Assembly (NCBI GenBank): GCA_018240325.1
Contig: JAFEFZ010000262.1
Span: forward strand, 1 to 54,969
DNA length: 54,969 nucleotides
Direction of reading: 5' to 3'
Origin: Pseudomonadota bacterium
GTDB lineage: Bacteria; Pseudomonadota; Gammaproteobacteria; Burkholderiales; Burkholderiaceae_C
Shown: piece by piece, positions 1 through 10,345 of the stretch
How the letters are laid out: every line of letters begins with the position of its first letter
Position numbering within the stretch: the stretch's first letter is position 1
Made by a program: the position numbers and the translations under genes
Notes under the pieces: generated by a model
Seen by the model: the letters and a program-made list of their open reading frames with translations, nothing else
The model's database searches: none
Told to the model about the DNA's origin: nothing

Positions 1-3000
1 ACCTGCGCGCCGTACAGCACGGTGCAGCGCGGGCCCAGCGTCACGCGCCGGCCGATGCGGACGTGGTCGATCTTCATCACCCGGTCCTCGAACAGGTGCG
101 TCTGCGGGCAGCACAGCGCGTTCAGCTCGCTGTCGGCGCCGATGTGCACGCAGTCGAATTCGGTGAGGTCGGTCGTGTCCAGGTACACGCCGCGGCCGAT
201 GTCGGCGCCCAGCAGCCGCAGCGCGTCGGACAGCCACGGCGTGCCGCGCAGGTAGCGCAGGAACCACGGCACCGCGACGCCCTCGTACAGGTTGGTGGCG
301 GCCTCCGACAGCCACACGAAGGGCGTCCACATCGGCGCGGAGCGCCGGCCGTAGCGGCCGACCGCGAGCCGCTTGAAGACGACGACGAACAGGAAGGTCG
401 CCAACCCGAACAGCGCGCCGCCGGCCATCAGGTCCAGCGCCACGTCGGCCCACAGGCCTTCTTCCGCCAGCGGCATCGCGTCCAGCACGATCGCGTAGCC
501 GGCGGCGATGACCAGTGCGTGCGGCGCGGCGATGCGCAAGGCCTCGACGCCGCCGCGCGCCAGCTTGCGCCGGCGCGAAGGCGCGAAGGTCAGGTGCTCG
601 GGAAAGCCGCTCGCGACCTCGCGTGCCGGCAGATGCATCGGCGGCGCACCCAGCCAGGTGTCGCCCGGGCGCATCGCCGCATTGCGCGGCACGGCGCTGA
701 GCACGCCGATCAGCACGTTCTCCGGCACGGTGGTGCCGTCGGGCACGTAGGCGCCGTTGCCGATGAAGCTGCGGCGCGACACGACCGTCGGCTGCACGCT
801 CATCCAGCCGCCGTCGATGTGCTCGTCGCCCAGCATCACGGCATCGGCGACGAAGCAGCCGTCGCCCAGCGTCAGCATGTCGGGCACGACGCCGAGCGCG
901 GTCGACAGCTCGGTCTCCTTGCCGACCCGGGCGCCCAGCAGGCGGTACCAGGCGGCCGAATACACCGTCGCGTAGATGCCGTGCAGCACCGCCAGGCTGG
1001 ATTCCTGGATCTGGTTGACCAGCCACTTGGCCAGGTACAGGTTGCTGTGCACCGGCCACGATCCGGCACGGATCCGCGGCAGGAAGGTCCAGCGGATCAG
1101 CGCCGACAGCAGCACCGTCGCCAGGATGAACACCAGGCTGGCCGGCAGCGACAGCGCGAAGAACTTGAACAGGCGCAGCCCGAAGGCCTGCCAGGCCGAG
1201 ATGCTGCCGTCCTCCAGCAGCGGCCGCACCGCGATGGCGTCCACGTCCAGCCAGTCGATCAGCATGAAGGTGGGGAACACCGGCATGAAGAACAGCACCG
1301 CCACCGCCAGCGCGGCGGCGGCGCAGAACGCATGCTCCGACGCCAGCCGCCCGCGCCCGACGGCCGGGCGCGGCGGCAGGCCGGCGGGGTCGAAATCGCC
1401 GCGCTCGCGCGCCGGCGACCCGTGCCAGACCTTGCGCGGCGGCACGGCCTGCCCGGACGCCAGCGCCGACTGGGCCTCGAGGTGGCCCCATTCGCCGACC
1501 GCGGCGCCGCCCTCGATCACCACGTAGGAGCCGATGCACGCCTGCGCGCCGATGTCGATCGCCCCCAGGTGCAGCCGGCCCGCCTCGACGCGCGCGTTCT
1601 CCAGCGCGACGCCGTTGCCGATGCTGGAGCCGGTGCCGATCGTCACCAGCTCGGGCACGCGCATCGTGACGTTGCCCAGCGTCACCTCCGGCCCGATGCG
1701 CGCGCCCAGCAGCCGCAGCCACGCGGCGTACAGCGGCGAGCCGGCGATCAGGTAGATCGGCACCGCCTCGACCAGCCGGTTGACCAGCCACCAGCGGTAG
1801 TAGACCCAGCCCCACAGCGGGTAGGCGCCCGGCCGCAAACGGTTGGCGATCAGGCGCTTGCCGGCCCAGGCCGCGGCGAAGGCCAGCAGCGTCGCCGCCA
1901 GGAAGACCAGCACCGACATCGCCACCGCGCGCGCGATCGAGTCGCCGGGCTCGCCCGTGTAGAAGTGGTAGGTGAAGAACGGCGCCAGCCACTGCGCCAT
2001 GTTGAGCAGCACCAGCAGCGGGATCGCCGCGCCCTGCGCCAGCCCGCAGCGCCAGCGCCGCCATGGGCTGTGCAGCAGAAACGCGCGCGCAGCCGGCGGC
2101 GCGGCGCTGCCTGCGACCAGCGCCTGCAGCGCCGCGGCGATCGGGCCGATGCGGCGCTGGCTGTAGACGGTGGCCACGCTCGCCTGCGCCAGGCGCGCGT
2201 CGGCGCGCAGCAGCGAGACCAGGCGCGCGGCAAACAGCGAATGGCCGCCGAGGTCGTCGAAGAAGTCCAGCTCGCGCCGGATCGGCTGGCCGGGGAACAG
2301 ATGCCCGAGCGCCGCGAACAGCAGCTCCTCGGCGGGCGTGACCGGCGTGTCGCTGCCTTCGGCCGGCGCAGCCGGCGCCAGCGGCAGCACCGCCAGCGCC
2401 TTGCGGTCGATCTTGCCCGAGGCCAGGCGCGACATCGCCGCCAGCGGCTCGAAGTGGCTCGGCACCATGTACGGCGGCAGCTTCGCGGCCAGCGCAGCGC
2501 GCAACGCCGCGGGCTGCGGCGCCGCCCCGCTGCCGGAAACATAGAAGGCGACCAGCCGCTCCAGGCCTTCCGGGCCTTCGTCGCGTCGCAACAGCACCGC
2601 GGTGGTGCCGACGCCGGGCTGCGCCGCCAGCACGACCTCGATCTCGCCCAGCTCGACGCGGAAGCCGCGGATCTTCACCTGGTCGTCGGCCCGGCCCAGG
2701 CACTGCATCTGCGGCCTGCCGTCGGCCCGGAATTCCACCCGTGCCAGGTCGCCGGTGCGGTACAGCCGCGCCTCGCGGCCGTTGCGGGCCCAGGGGTTGG
2801 GCAGGAACTTCTGCGCCGTCAGATCCGGGCGCCCCAGATAGCCGTCGGCCACGCCCGGCCCGATGATGCACAGCTCGCCGGTTTCGCCGAAGGGCAGCAG
2901 CGCGGGCGCCGGCAACGCGCCGCCGGCGATCGCATCCGCGTCGATCGGCGCGATCACGCACAGGCTGTAGTTGGGCAGCGCCTCGCCGATGGTCACCGGC

Positions 3001-3965
3001 TCGCCGGCGCGCAGCTCGGCCAGGCTGGCCGACACCGTCGCTTCGGTCGGGCCGTAGGTGTTGAACATCCGCCGGCCCGGTGCCGCCCACTTGTCCACCA
3101 GCGCCTGCGGGCACGTCTCGCCGCCCAGGTTGATCAGGCGCAGGCTCGGCACGTCCTGCGCGAACAGCGCCAGCAGCGTGGGCACCGCGTGCAGCACGGT
3201 GACGTCGTTGTCGATCAGCGCGCGCGGCAGCTCGTCGGGGTCGCCGGCGATCGCGCGCGGGCCGATCCACAGCGTGGCGCCGACCAGCCAGCTGATCCAG
3301 ATCTCCTCGAAGCTCATGTCGAAGGCAGCCGAGAAGCCCTGGTAGACCCGGTCGGCCTCGCGCACGCCCAGGCGCTCGTTCTCGCTGCGCAGGAAATGGC
3401 AGATCGCGGCCTGGCTGATCGCGATGCCCTTGGGCTTGCCGGTCGAGCCGCTGGTGTAGATCACGTAGGCGGTGTGCTCGGGCGCTGCGCCTTCGCGCCG
3501 GCGCAACGCGCCGGGCGCGGGCAGCGGCGCCAGCAGCGCCTGCGCCGCCAGCACCGGCACCGGCATGCCGCCGGGCACGCCCGCCGCGGCCGCGTCTTCG
3601 GCGAGCAGGGCCTTCGCACCGGCATCCGCCAGGCATGCGGCGATGCGCTCGGCCGGCGCGTCGGCGTCGAAGGGCAGCCAGGCAGCGCCGGTCTTGGCGA
3701 TGCCCAGCTGGCAGACCAGCAGCTCGATGCCGCGCGGCATCCACAGCCCGACCCGGTCGCCGGCGCGCACGCCGGCCTCGATCAGGCGGTGGGCGGCAAG
3801 GTCGGCGGCGGCATCCAGCCCGGCATAGCTCAGGTGCGTCGCGCCGAACATCAGCGCCGTCTTGCCGGGCACGCGCGCCGCGGTGGCCTCGAACACATCG
3901 GCCAGGATCTCGTGGCGCAGCAGGTCGGGCCGGTCGGGCCCACGCAGGATGGGAAGGGAGCTCAT
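1..3965 (-). CDS. Pls/PosA-family NRPS-like enzyme (A-T-membrane LbH), partial
   Basis: Single-module nonribosomal peptide synthetase-like membrane enzyme, cut by the left edge (1321 codons visible, C-terminus missing). An adenylation domain fills about residues 20-490, with the A3 motif [11 protein letters not shown] near 170-180 and the core FDMSFEEIW near 215. A carrier domain follows with phosphopantetheine Ser576 in [11 protein letters not shown]. After that come several hydrophobic segments and at least two left-handed beta-helix (hexapeptide-repeat) blocks, such as [10 protein letters not shown] and [10 protein letters not shown]. This is the architecture of epsilon-poly-lysine synthetase (Pls) and PosA, where tandem acetyltransferase-like domains replace the condensation and thioesterase domains. 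By eye the pocket residues begin D-M-E, which could suit a basic amino acid; that is inference. Start ATG 3965; no standard condensation domain is visible. The product is unknown. Confidence 0.88.
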   Translation of the reverse strand, partial: MSSLPILRGPDRPDLLRHEILADVFEATAARVPGKTALMFGATHLSYAGLDAAADLAAHRLIEAGVRAGDRVGLWMPRGIELLVCQLGIAKTGAAWLPFDADAPAERIAACLADAGAKALLAEDAAAAGVPGGMPVPVLAAQALLAPLPAPGALRRREGAAPEHTAYVIYTSGSTGKPKGIAISQAAICHFLRSENERLGVREADRVYQGFSAAFDMSFEEIWISWLVGATLWIGPRAIAGDPDELPRALIDNDVTVLHAVPTLLALFAQDVPSLRLINLGGETCPQALVDKWAAPGRRMFNTYGPTEATVSASLAELRAGEPVTIGEALPNYSLCVIAPIDADAIAGGALPAPALLPFGETGELCIIGPGVADGYLGRPDLTAQKFLPNPWARNGREARLYRTGDLARVEFRADGRPQMQCLGRADDQVKIRGFRVELGEIEVVLAAQPGVGTTAVLLRRDEGPEGLERLVAFYVSGSGAAPQPAALRAALAAKLPPYMVPSHFEPLAAMSRLASGKIDRKALAVLPLAPAAPAEGSDTPVTPAEELLFAALGHLFPGQPIRRELDFFDDLGGHSLFAARLVSLLRADARLAQASVATVYSQRRIGPIAAALQALVAGSAAPPAARAFLLHSPWRRWRCGLAQGAAIPLLVLLNMAQWLAPFFTYHFYTGEPGDSIARAVAMSVLVFLAATLLAFAAAWAGKRLIANRLRPGAYPLWGWVYYRWWLVNRLVEAVPIYLIAGSPLYAAWLRLLGARIGPEVTLGNVTMRVPELVTIGTGSSIGNGVALENARVEAGRLHLGAIDIGAQACIGSYVVIEGGAAVGEWGHLEAQSALASGQAVPPRKVWHGSPARERGDFDPAGLPPRPAVGRGRLASEHAFCAAAALAVAVLFFMPVFPTFMLIDWLDVDAIAVRPLLEDGSISAWQAFGLRLFKFFALSLPASLVFILATVLLSALIRWTFLPRIRAGSWPVHSNLYLAKWLVNQIQESSLAVLHGIYATVYSAAWYRLLGARVGKETELSTALGVVPDMLTLGDGCFVADAVMLGDEHIDGGWMSVQPTVVSRRSFIGNGAYVPDGTTVPENVLIGVLSAVPRNAAMRPGDTWLGAPPMHLPAREVASGFPEHLTFAPSRRRKLARGGVEALRIAAPHALVIAAGYAIVLDAMPLAEEGLWADVALDLMAGGALFGLATFLFVVVFKRLAVGRYGRRSAPMWTPFVWLSEAATNLYEGVAVPWFLRYLRGTPWLSDALRLLGADIGRGVYLDTTDLTEFDCVHIGADSELNALCCPQTHLFEDRVMKIDHVRIGRRVTLGPRCTVLYGAQ

Positions 3966-4095
3966 GCAGGAACCGCGCGCGTGCGCCAGCCCGTATTCAC
4001 GCGCCAGCCCCCACCGCCGTTGACAGCCGCGGCAGCGCAGGCGCGCCGGGCGGCGCGTGGCGCCTTCGGGCGCCGGACGCCGCGCGGCCGCCTCC

Positions 4096-4101
4096 TAGAA
4101 T
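4096..4101 (+). promoter_or_regulatory. Possible -10 box (TAGAAT) for pth
   Basis: TAGAAT lies 47 bases before the pth ATG in the 183-bp region between the divergent NRPS-like gene and pth. No good -35 hexamer is visible at 16-18 bases upstream, so this rests on the -10 match alone. Confidence 0.35.
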
Positions 4102-4148
4102 CGGCCCGACCGTCCTGCACCGGGCCGCTCGAGCCTGCCGCCAAACCG

Positions 4149-4814
4149 ATGATCCGCCTGCTGGTCGGCCTGGGAAACCCGGGCGCCGAATACGAGGGCA
4201 CGCGCCACAACGCCGGCTTCTGGTGGGTCGAAGCGGCGGCGCGCAAGCTCGGCGCGGCGCTGCAGCCGCAGCGCCAGTGGTACGGGCTCGCGGCCAGGGC
4301 CGCCACGGCGCACGGCCCGGTGTGGCTGCTGCTGCCGATGACCTACATGAACCTGTCGGGCAAGGCCGTCGCGGCGCTGGCGCGCTTCTACAAGATCGCG
4401 CCCGAGGAGATCCTGGTCGTGCACGACGAACTCGACCTGCCGCCGGGCGAGGCGAAGATCAAGCAAGGCGGCGGCACCGCCGGCCACAACGGCCTGAAGG
4501 ACATCCACGCGCAGCTGGGCTCCGCCGCGTTCTGGCGCTTGCGCCTGGGCATCGGGCACCCGGGGGTGAGGGCCGAAGTCGTGGATTACGTGCTGCGCCG
4601 GCCGGCGCCGGACCAGCGCGAGGCGATCGAGCAGACCGTGGCGCGCACGCTGGGTGCGCTCGACGCGCTGCTGGCAGGCGACATGGCGGCGGCAACGCAG
4701 CAGATCCACACCCGCAAGCCGCCGCGTCCCAAGCCGCCGCGGCCGGCGCCGGCAGCGCCGCCGCCGGCCGGCACCGCCGGCGGCCTCGGCGGCGACACCG
4801 AGCCCACGCCATGA
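4149..4814 (+). CDS. pth: Peptidyl-tRNA hydrolase
   Basis: Cytosolic hydrolase that recycles peptidyl-tRNAs released prematurely from ribosomes. The N-terminus carries the family signature GLGNPG followed by TRHNAG, placing the catalytic histidine at His20 as in E. coli Pth. MTYMNLSG and HDELDLPPG carry the conserved Asn and Asp, and [13 protein letters not shown] is the substrate-binding loop. At 221 aa it is about 25 residues longer than usual; the excess is a low-complexity Pro/Ala/Gly tail after residue ~190. The stop overlaps the next gene's ATG (ATGA, 4811-4814), so the two are probably translationally coupled. The rplY that often precedes pth is absent; an NRPS-like gene diverges here instead. 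Confidence 0.97.
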   Translation: MIRLLVGLGNPGAEYEGTRHNAGFWWVEAAARKLGAALQPQRQWYGLAARAATAHGPVWLLLPMTYMNLSGKAVAALARFYKIAPEEILVVHDELDLPPGEAKIKQGGGTAGHNGLKDIHAQLGSAAFWRLRLGIGHPGVRAEVVDYVLRRPAPDQREAIEQTVARTLGALDALLAGDMAAATQQIHTRKPPRPKPPRPAPAAPPPAGTAGGLGGDTEPTP

Positions 4815-5296
4815 CGGGCGCCATGCAGGGCCGCGAGCCGGGCCGCCCGACGCCGCCGCGCCGGTGGGCGGGCGTGCAGGCCGCCGGTCGGCTGGCGATC
4901 CTGGCGCGGCTGGCGGCGCCGGCCGTGCTGGCCGCCGCCGCTGCTGCCGGCCCCGCAGCGGCGCAGACCGTCTATCGCTGCGGCCCCGAAGGCCGCGAGT
5001 ATTCGCACACGCCCTGCGCCGGCGGCCGCGAAGTCGTGGTCGAGGATGCGCGTACCGCCGACCAGCAGCGCGCCGCCAAGGAGGTGGCGGCGCGCGAAGC
5101 CAGGGCCGCGCGCCAGCTTGCCGACGAGCGCCGTGCGCGCGAAGCGGCGGCCAAGGGGCAAGCGCCGATCGGCATCCCCGTGCCGCCGTCGCCGCTCGCG
5201 GCATCGGCGGCGTCGGCGCCGCGAAAGGCTGCCAAGCCGAAGCCCGCGCCGGTCTACGTGGCGCCGCGCGGCGCAGCCTCGGCCGCGCAACGCTGA
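4811..5296 (+). CDS. DUF4124 domain-containing secreted protein
   Basis: Protein of 161 aa with a long Arg/Ala-rich N-terminus and a hydrophobic stretch ending AAAQ-TVYRC, which fits a Sec signal peptide cleaved after residue ~53. Immediately after it is the short DUF4124 module, Y-R-C...G...Y-S-H-T-P-C, with two cysteines that probably form a disulfide in the periplasm. The rest is a charged Ala/Arg/Glu-rich segment, likely helical, and a Pro/Ala-rich tail. DUF4124 proteins are common in beta- and gammaproteobacteria and have no established function. The ATG overlaps the pth stop. Confidence 0.8.
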   Translation: MTGAMQGREPGRPTPPRRWAGVQAAGRLAILARLAAPAVLAAAAAAGPAAAQTVYRCGPEGREYSHTPCAGGREVVVEDARTADQQRAAKEVAAREARAARQLADERRAREAAAKGQAPIGIPVPPSPLAASAASAPRKAAKPKPAPVYVAPRGAASAAQR

Positions 5297-5334
5297 GCAC
5301 GGCGCGCGCGTGCCGGCTGCGGGCGCGCGGCCCT

Positions 5335-6163
<829 letters not shown>

Positions 6164-6206
6164 GCAGGTGGTCTCCTCGGCCGGCTGGGCGCCCGGCGGC
6201 GGCAGT

Positions 6207-6911
6207 TTAGGCCGGTTCGCGCACCACGAAGCCGGCCGGGTCAACGCCCGCCGGGTCGCGGCCCAGCAGCCGTGCGTGCACCGCCCCGGCGCGCAGGCTG
6301 CGCAGCAGCCGCCAGCCGGGCAGCGGGTCGGGCAGCGCGGCGTCGCCTTCCAGGTACAGGCGCCCGCCCGCGGCCACCAGCGGCAGCGCTGCCGCCAGCG
6401 CCGGCGGCAGCAGCGCTGCGCCATAGGGCGGGTCGATGAACACCAGGTCGAACTGCGCCGGCGCCGCACGCGCCATCCAGGCCAGCGCATCGGTGCAGAC
6501 CACCTGCACACCGGCCGTGCCGGGCACAGGCTGTCGTGCAGGCCGGCGCCGGTGCGCGTCCGCCATCTCGGGGCCGACCGTTGCGGCCCGGTGCGTCGCC
6601 AGCCGCTGCGCGGTCTGCCGCAGCGACTGCGCCAGCGCCGGGTCGCGCTCCAGCAGCAGCACGCTCGCGGCGCCGCGCGACGCGGCCTCGAAGCCGAGCG
6701 CGCCGCTGCCGGCGAAGGCGTCCAGGCAGCGCCAGCCGGACAGATCCTGCCCGAGCCAGTTGAACAGCGTCTCGCGCACCCGGTCGGGCGTCGGCCGCAG
6801 GCCCGGCCGGTCGGCCACCGGCAGCCGGCTGCGCTTCCACTGCCCGCCGATGATGCGCACTTGCTGCGGCAGCGCCGCCGCGCCGCGCCGCGCCGCCGGG
6901 CGCGCGCTCAC
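6207..6911 (-). CDS. rsmD: 16S rRNA (guanine966-N2)-methyltransferase
   Basis: SAM-dependent methyltransferase that modifies G966 of 16S rRNA in the 30S subunit. It is 234 aa. [13 protein letters not shown] near residue 18 is the family opening, [15 protein letters not shown] follows, [13 protein letters not shown] is the SAM-binding motif I, and FIDPPYG is the catalytic DPPY motif. Between the motif-I region and the DPPY strand there is an Arg/Pro-rich stretch (about residues 105-134) that looks longer than in typical RsmD. Start ATG 6911 gives a short N-terminal extension; GTG 6860 is an alternative. Confidence 0.93.
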   Translation of the reverse strand: MSARPAARRGAAALPQQVRIIGGQWKRSRLPVADRPGLRPTPDRVRETLFNWLGQDLSGWRCLDAFAGSGALGFEAASRGAASVLLLERDPALAQSLRQTAQRLATHRAATVGPEMADAHRRRPARQPVPGTAGVQVVCTDALAWMARAAPAQFDLVFIDPPYGAALLPPALAAALPLVAAGGRLYLEGDAALPDPLPGWRLLRSLRAGAVHARLLGRDPAGVDPAGFVVREPA

Positions 6912-6969
6912 CGCACTGGCCTTCGCGCTGCGCGCTGCGCTGCGGGCACCCGGGATCGACCCGGCACCC

Positions 6970-7779
6970 TCACAGGCGCACCGGCACGCCGTCGCGCGCG
7001 AGCAGCGCCTTGGCCTGGCCGACGGTGAACTCGCCGTAGTGGAAGATGCTTGCCGCCAGCACCGCGTCGGCGCCGCCGATGCGGATGCCCTCGGACAGGT
7101 GCTCGAGCGCGCCGACGCCGCCCGACGCGATCACCGGCACCGGCACCGCATCGCTGACGGCGCGCGTCAGCTCGAGGTCGAAGCCGATCCGGGTGCCGTC
7201 GCGGTCCATGCTGGTCAGCAGGATCTCGCCGGCGCCGAGCTCGGCCATGCGCCGCGCCCACTGCACCGCGTCCAGGCCGGCGTTGCGCCGCCCGCCGTGG
7301 GTGTACACGTCCCAGCCGGCGCCGCGCGCCGCCGGGTCTTCGCCGCCGCGGCACGAAGGGTCGCCGGCCGGGGCGACCCGGCGCTTGGCGTCGATCGCGA
7401 CCACGATGCACTGCGCACCGTACTTGTCGCTGGCGTCGCGGATCACCTGCGGGTCGGCCACCGCGGCCGAGTTGAAGCTGACCTTGTCGGCGCCGGCATT
7501 GAGCAGCCGGCGCACGTCGGCCACGCTGCGCACGCCGCCGCCCACCGTCAGCGGGATGAACACCTGCGACGCGACTGCCTCGATGATCGGCAGGATCAGG
7601 TCGCGCCCTTCGCTGGTGGCGGTGATGTCGAGGAAGGTCAGCTCGTCGGCGCCCTGCTCGTTGTAGCGCGCCGCGATTTCCACCGGGTCGCCGGCATCGC
7701 GCAGCTCGACGAAGTTGACGCCCTTGACGACGCGCCCGCCGGTCACGTCCAGGCACGGGATGATGCGCTTGGCCAGCAT
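6970..7779 (-). CDS. hisF: Imidazole glycerol phosphate synthase, cyclase subunit
   Basis: HisF (269 aa) is the (beta/alpha)8 cyclase that uses ammonia from HisH to convert PRFAR to imidazole glycerol phosphate and [13 protein letters not shown] holds catalytic Asp11, and the second catalytic Asp lies in VVAIDAKR. Phosphate-binding loops are seen at VGGGVRS and IASGGVG. After AIDAKR there is an extra Gly/Asp/Arg-rich loop (about 13 residues) before the conserved VYTHGGR. Start ATG 7779 gives the canonical [12 protein letters not shown]-terminus. It is the last his gene of this operon copy: hisI and hisE, which usually follow in Burkholderiales, are replaced by rsmD. Confidence 0.97.
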   Translation of the reverse strand: MLAKRIIPCLDVTGGRVVKGVNFVELRDAGDPVEIAARYNEQGADELTFLDITATSEGRDLILPIIEAVASQVFIPLTVGGGVRSVADVRRLLNAGADKVSFNSAAVADPQVIRDASDKYGAQCIVVAIDAKRRVAPAGDPSCRGGEDPAARGAGWDVYTHGGRRNAGLDAVQWARRMAELGAGEILLTSMDRDGTRIGFDLELTRAVSDAVPVPVIASGGVGALEHLSEGIRIGGADAVLAASIFHYGEFTVGQAKALLARDGVPVRL

Positions 7780-7796
7780 GCGCGGCGCCTTCGCGT

Positions 7797-8543
7797 TCAG
7801 GCTTCGGCGCCGAGCTCGTCGGCGCGCGCCTGCGCGGCCGCGAAGTCGAGCGAGCCGGTATAGATCGAGCGGCCGCAGATCACGCCCTCGATGCCTTCGG
7901 ATTCCACCGCGCACAGCCGCTCGATGTCGCCGATGTCGGCCACCCCGCCCGACGCGATCACCGGGATGCTCAGCGCGCGCGCCAGCTTGACGGTGGCGTC
8001 CAGGTTCACGCCGCTGAGCATGCCGTCGCGGCCGATGTCGGTGTAGATCACCGCCTCGACGCCGTAGTCCTCGAACTTCTTCGCCAGGTCGATCACCTCG
8101 TGGCCGGTGAGCTTGCTCCAGCCGTCGGTGGCGACCTTGCCGTCGCGCGCGTCCAGCCCGACGATGATGTGGCCGCCGAAGGCGCTGCAGGCGTCCTTCA
8201 GGAAGCCCGGGCTCTTGACCGCGGCGGTGCCGATGATCACGTAGGCAACGCCGTCGTCCAGACAGCGCTCGATCGTGTCGAGGTCGCGGATGCCGCCGCC
8301 GAGCTGCACCGGGATCTCGCCGCCCACCGCGCGCAGGATGCTCTTGACGGCCGGCTCGTTGACCGGCCGGCCGGCGAAGGCGCCGTTCAGGTCCACCAGG
8401 TGCAGCCTGCGGGCGCCGGCAGCCAGCCAGCGGCGCGCCATTGCCGCCGGATCGTCACCGAAAGTGGTCGAGGCCTGCATGTCGCCTTGTTGCAGGCGAA
8501 CGCACTTGCCGTCCTTGAGGTCGATGGCCGGAATCAGCAGCAT
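7797..8543 (-). CDS. hisA: ProFAR isomerase
   Basis: HisA, 248 aa, isomerises ProFAR to PRFAR in histidine synthesis through a (beta/alpha)8 barrel. [17 protein letters not shown] at the N-terminus carries catalytic Asp8. VQLGGGIRD and VIASGGVAD are the two phosphate-binding loops, and the second catalytic Asp is expected in IYTDIGRDG. It is normal in length and lies 17 bases upstream of hisF and 42 bases downstream of hisH in the same operon. Confidence 0.98.
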   Translation of the reverse strand: MLLIPAIDLKDGKCVRLQQGDMQASTTFGDDPAAMARRWLAAGARRLHLVDLNGAFAGRPVNEPAVKSILRAVGGEIPVQLGGGIRDLDTIERCLDDGVAYVIIGTAAVKSPGFLKDACSAFGGHIIVGLDARDGKVATDGWSKLTGHEVIDLAKKFEDYGVEAVIYTDIGRDGMLSGVNLDATVKLARALSIPVIASGGVADIGDIERLCAVESEGIEGVICGRSIYTGSLDFAAAQARADELGAEA

Positions 8544-8585
8544 GGCTGGCAGCAGCGGGTGAGTTGACGGGGATGGGAGGGCGCT

Positions 8586-9245
8586 TCATGGCTTCCAGGC
8601 GAGGAAGTTGCGGTACAGGGCGAGCCCGTCGCTGGCGCTCTTCTCGGGGTGGAACTGGGCGGCAAAAATGTTATCGCGCGCGACCGCGCTGGTAAAGCGC
8701 GCGCCGTAGTCGGTGCTGCCGGCACCGTCGTGCGGCGAGGCGGGCTGCGCGTAGTAGCTGTGCACGAAGTAGAAGTAGGCGCCGTCGGCCACGCCTTGCC
8801 ACAGCGGATGTGCGCGGCCGTCGTGCGGGTGCTGCCACACGCGGTTCCAGCCCATGTGCGGCACCTTGAAGCGGCTGCCGTCGGGCTGGCGCCGGCCCTC
8901 GAGGCGAAAGCGCAGCACGCGCCCCGGGATCAGGCCCAGGCCCGGCGTGTCCTGCTCCTCGCTCCAGTCGAGCAGCATCTGCATGCCGATGCACACGCCC
9001 AGCAGCGGCTTGGACGCGGCGGCTTCGAGCACGGCCTCGCGCAGCCCGCAGGCCTGCAGCTCGCGCATGCAGTCGCGCATCGCGCCCTGCCCCGGCAGCA
9101 CCACGCGCTCGGCGGCGCGCACCGCGTCGGGCTGCTGCGTGACCACGACGTCGATGCCGCTGCCCTGCGCGACATGCAGCAGCGCCTGCGACACCGAGCG
9201 CAGGTTGCCCATGCCGTAATCGACCACCGCGACGCTGCGCTTCAT
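8586..9245 (-). CDS. hisH: Imidazole glycerol phosphate synthase, glutaminase subunit
   Basis: Class I glutamine amidotransferase (219 aa) that delivers ammonia to HisF. The opening [14 protein letters not shown] is diagnostic of HisH. The nucleophile is Cys85 in GVCIGMQ; the catalytic His-Glu pair lies in AAQFHPEKS near the C-terminus, and FVHSYY is conserved. Start ATG 9245 matches the family start; the open frame upstream reads into hisB and is not used. It follows hisB after 10 bases. Confidence 0.98.
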   Translation of the reverse strand: MKRSVAVVDYGMGNLRSVSQALLHVAQGSGIDVVVTQQPDAVRAAERVVLPGQGAMRDCMRELQACGLREAVLEAAASKPLLGVCIGMQMLLDWSEEQDTPGLGLIPGRVLRFRLEGRRQPDGSRFKVPHMGWNRVWQHPHDGRAHPLWQGVADGAYFYFVHSYYAQPASPHDGAGSTDYGARFTSAVARDNIFAAQFHPEKSASDGLALYRNFLAWKP

Positions 9246-9255
9246 CGCCGCCGGC

Positions 9256-9849
9256 CTACAGCGTGCCCTTGGTCGACGGCACCGTGCCCGGCGCGCGTGG
9301 GTCGGGCGCCAGCGCCATGCGCAGTGCGCGCGCGAAGGCCTTGAACACCGATTCGCACTGGTGGTGCGCGTTGGCACCCTTCAGGTTGTCGATGTGCAGC
9401 GTGACCAGCGCGTGGTTGGCGAAGCCCTGGAAGAACTCGTGCGTCAGCTGCGTGTCGAAACCGCCGATCATGCCGGCCTTGAAGGGCAGGTCCATGTGCA
9501 GCCCCGGGCGGCCGGAGAAGTCGACCACCACCCGCGACAGCGCCTCGTCCAGCGGCACGTAGGCGTGGCCGTAGCGGATGATGCCGCGCTTGTCGCCCAC
9601 GGCCCGCGCCACCGCCATGCCCAGCGTGATGCCCACGTCCTCGACCGTGTGGTGGCCGTCGATGTGCAGGTCGCCCTGGGCATCGACCTCGAGGTCGATC
9701 AGCCCGTGGCGCGCGATCTGGTCGAGCATGTGGTCGAAGAAGCCGATGCCGGTGGCAAGCTTCGCCTGCCCGGTGCCGTCCAGATCGACGCGCACGCGGA
9801 CCTTCGTTTCCTGGGTATCGCGGCGGACTTCGGCTGTTCGGGCGTTCAT
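9256..9849 (-). CDS. hisB: Imidazoleglycerol-phosphate dehydratase
   Basis: HisB, 197 aa, dehydrates imidazole glycerol phosphate to imidazole acetol phosphate. This is the monofunctional form without the phosphatase domain. The Mn-binding duplicated motifs are visible: [21 protein letters not shown] and the C-terminal [12 protein letters not shown]. Start ATG 9849 is chosen because [16 protein letters not shown] is the family N-terminus and GTGGAG lies about 12 bases upstream. The upstream region is noncoding and holds dispersed repeats, so hisB is separated from hisC by ~500 bases and may need its own promoter or long readthrough. Confidence 0.97.
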   Translation of the reverse strand: MNARTAEVRRDTQETKVRVRVDLDGTGQAKLATGIGFFDHMLDQIARHGLIDLEVDAQGDLHIDGHHTVEDVGITLGMAVARAVGDKRGIIRYGHAYVPLDEALSRVVVDFSGRPGLHMDLPFKAGMIGGFDTQLTHEFFQGFANHALVTLHIDNLKGANAHHQCESVFKAFARALRMALAPDPRAPGTVPSTKGTL

Positions 9850-9915
9850 GTCAGTTGCTCCACCGCGCCTGGCGCGGTCTGCGGCGCGCGCAAGTCCAGG
9901 CCTGCGCGGTGCGCT

Positions 9916-9982
9916 GTCGGTCCGTTGCGGTCCTTCGGGAAATCCGCTGTTCTTCGTTGCGTTCTTGGACCGTTGAGGCAAA
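9916..9982 (+). repeat. Dispersed intergenic repeat A, copy 1
   Basis: 67 bp matching 54793-54859 at 61 of 67 positions by hand alignment, same orientation. It ends TTGGACCGTTGAGGCAAA in both copies. Both copies lie just upstream of a minus-strand start codon (hisB here, dppD there), and read on the minus strand both are open in frame with that gene. Confidence 0.85.
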
Positions 9983-10063
9983 GCCGCAGCGCTTGTTCGG
10001 CAAACCCCCACTGCGTCGAGCAGCGCGCGAACAGCGGTCTCGGCGTACCACCGCCCGGGCCGA

Positions 10064-10123
10064 CGGCGGGGTGGCCAACGGAGTGAATAAGAATTTGGCT
10101 GAACGGAGTTGGCCACCCCGCCG
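10064..10123. repeat. Perfect 16-bp inverted repeat (stem-loop)
   Basis: Left arm CGGCGGGGTGGCCAAC (10064-10079) is exactly complementary to the right arm GTTGGCCACCCCGCCG (10108-10123), with a 28-base AT-richer loop. There is no T-run, so it is not a standard Rho-independent terminator. It could be the frame of a small mobile or invertible element, or an RNA hairpin in the his transcript. Confidence 0.9.
10079..10105 (+). repeat. Dispersed intergenic repeat B, copy 1
   Basis: 27 bp containing AATAAGAAT and TGGCTGAACG. It matches the reverse complement of 54883-54909 at 24 of 27 positions. It fills most of the loop of the inverted repeat at 10064-10123. Its orientation relative to repeat A is opposite in the two copies. 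Confidence 0.8.
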
Positions 10124-10345
10124 GCGGCCCCGTGCACCACGTTTTCGCACCCGAACGAGGCCTGCTTTCGGCGCAGCGGCGAAGGACCGCAACTGGCCGC
10201 CTGCCGGCAACGACGGACCGGGACTCATTTCATTGACCATGGCGTCAAGGCGCACGCGAAGCAAGAACCGGCCGGACCGGGCGGCCCGCCACGGAACCGG
10301 CTTTGCCCGACCGCGGAACGCGCAGCGCGCAAGAGTTGAACCATG

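Larger units (their letters stand above)
9850..10345. other. 496-bp gene-free spacer between hisB and hisC, repeat-filled
   Basis: No credible coding region. In order it holds a hisB-proximal segment with the ribosome site, a 67-bp repeat (copy 1) that recurs near the right end of the window, and a perfect 16-bp inverted repeat enclosing a second shared motif. The remaining ~220 bp up to the hisC end show nothing recognisable. Confidence 0.75.

Noticed and set aside
4020-4025. Perfect -35 TTGACA on the plus strand ahead of pth
   Set aside because: No -10-like hexamer at 15-19 bases downstream; the TAGAAT box at 4096 is far too distant.
63-4814. Very long plus-strand frame running into pth
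   Set aside because: It is antisense to the NRPS-like gene, has Arg/Gln/His-rich composition without domains, and only its last 222 codons (pth) are real. Such frames are common at this GC content.
10064-10123. Stem-loop as a Rho-independent terminator for hisDC
   Set aside because: The stem is strong but the loop is 28 bases long and no T-run follows on either strand; hisB downstream is also expected to be expressed with the operon.
9851-10264. Possible small protein in the hisB-hisC spacer (minus strand, 137 codons)
   Set aside because: It consists largely of the dispersed repeats and shows Arg-rich shadow-like composition; no ribosome site or homology could be argued.
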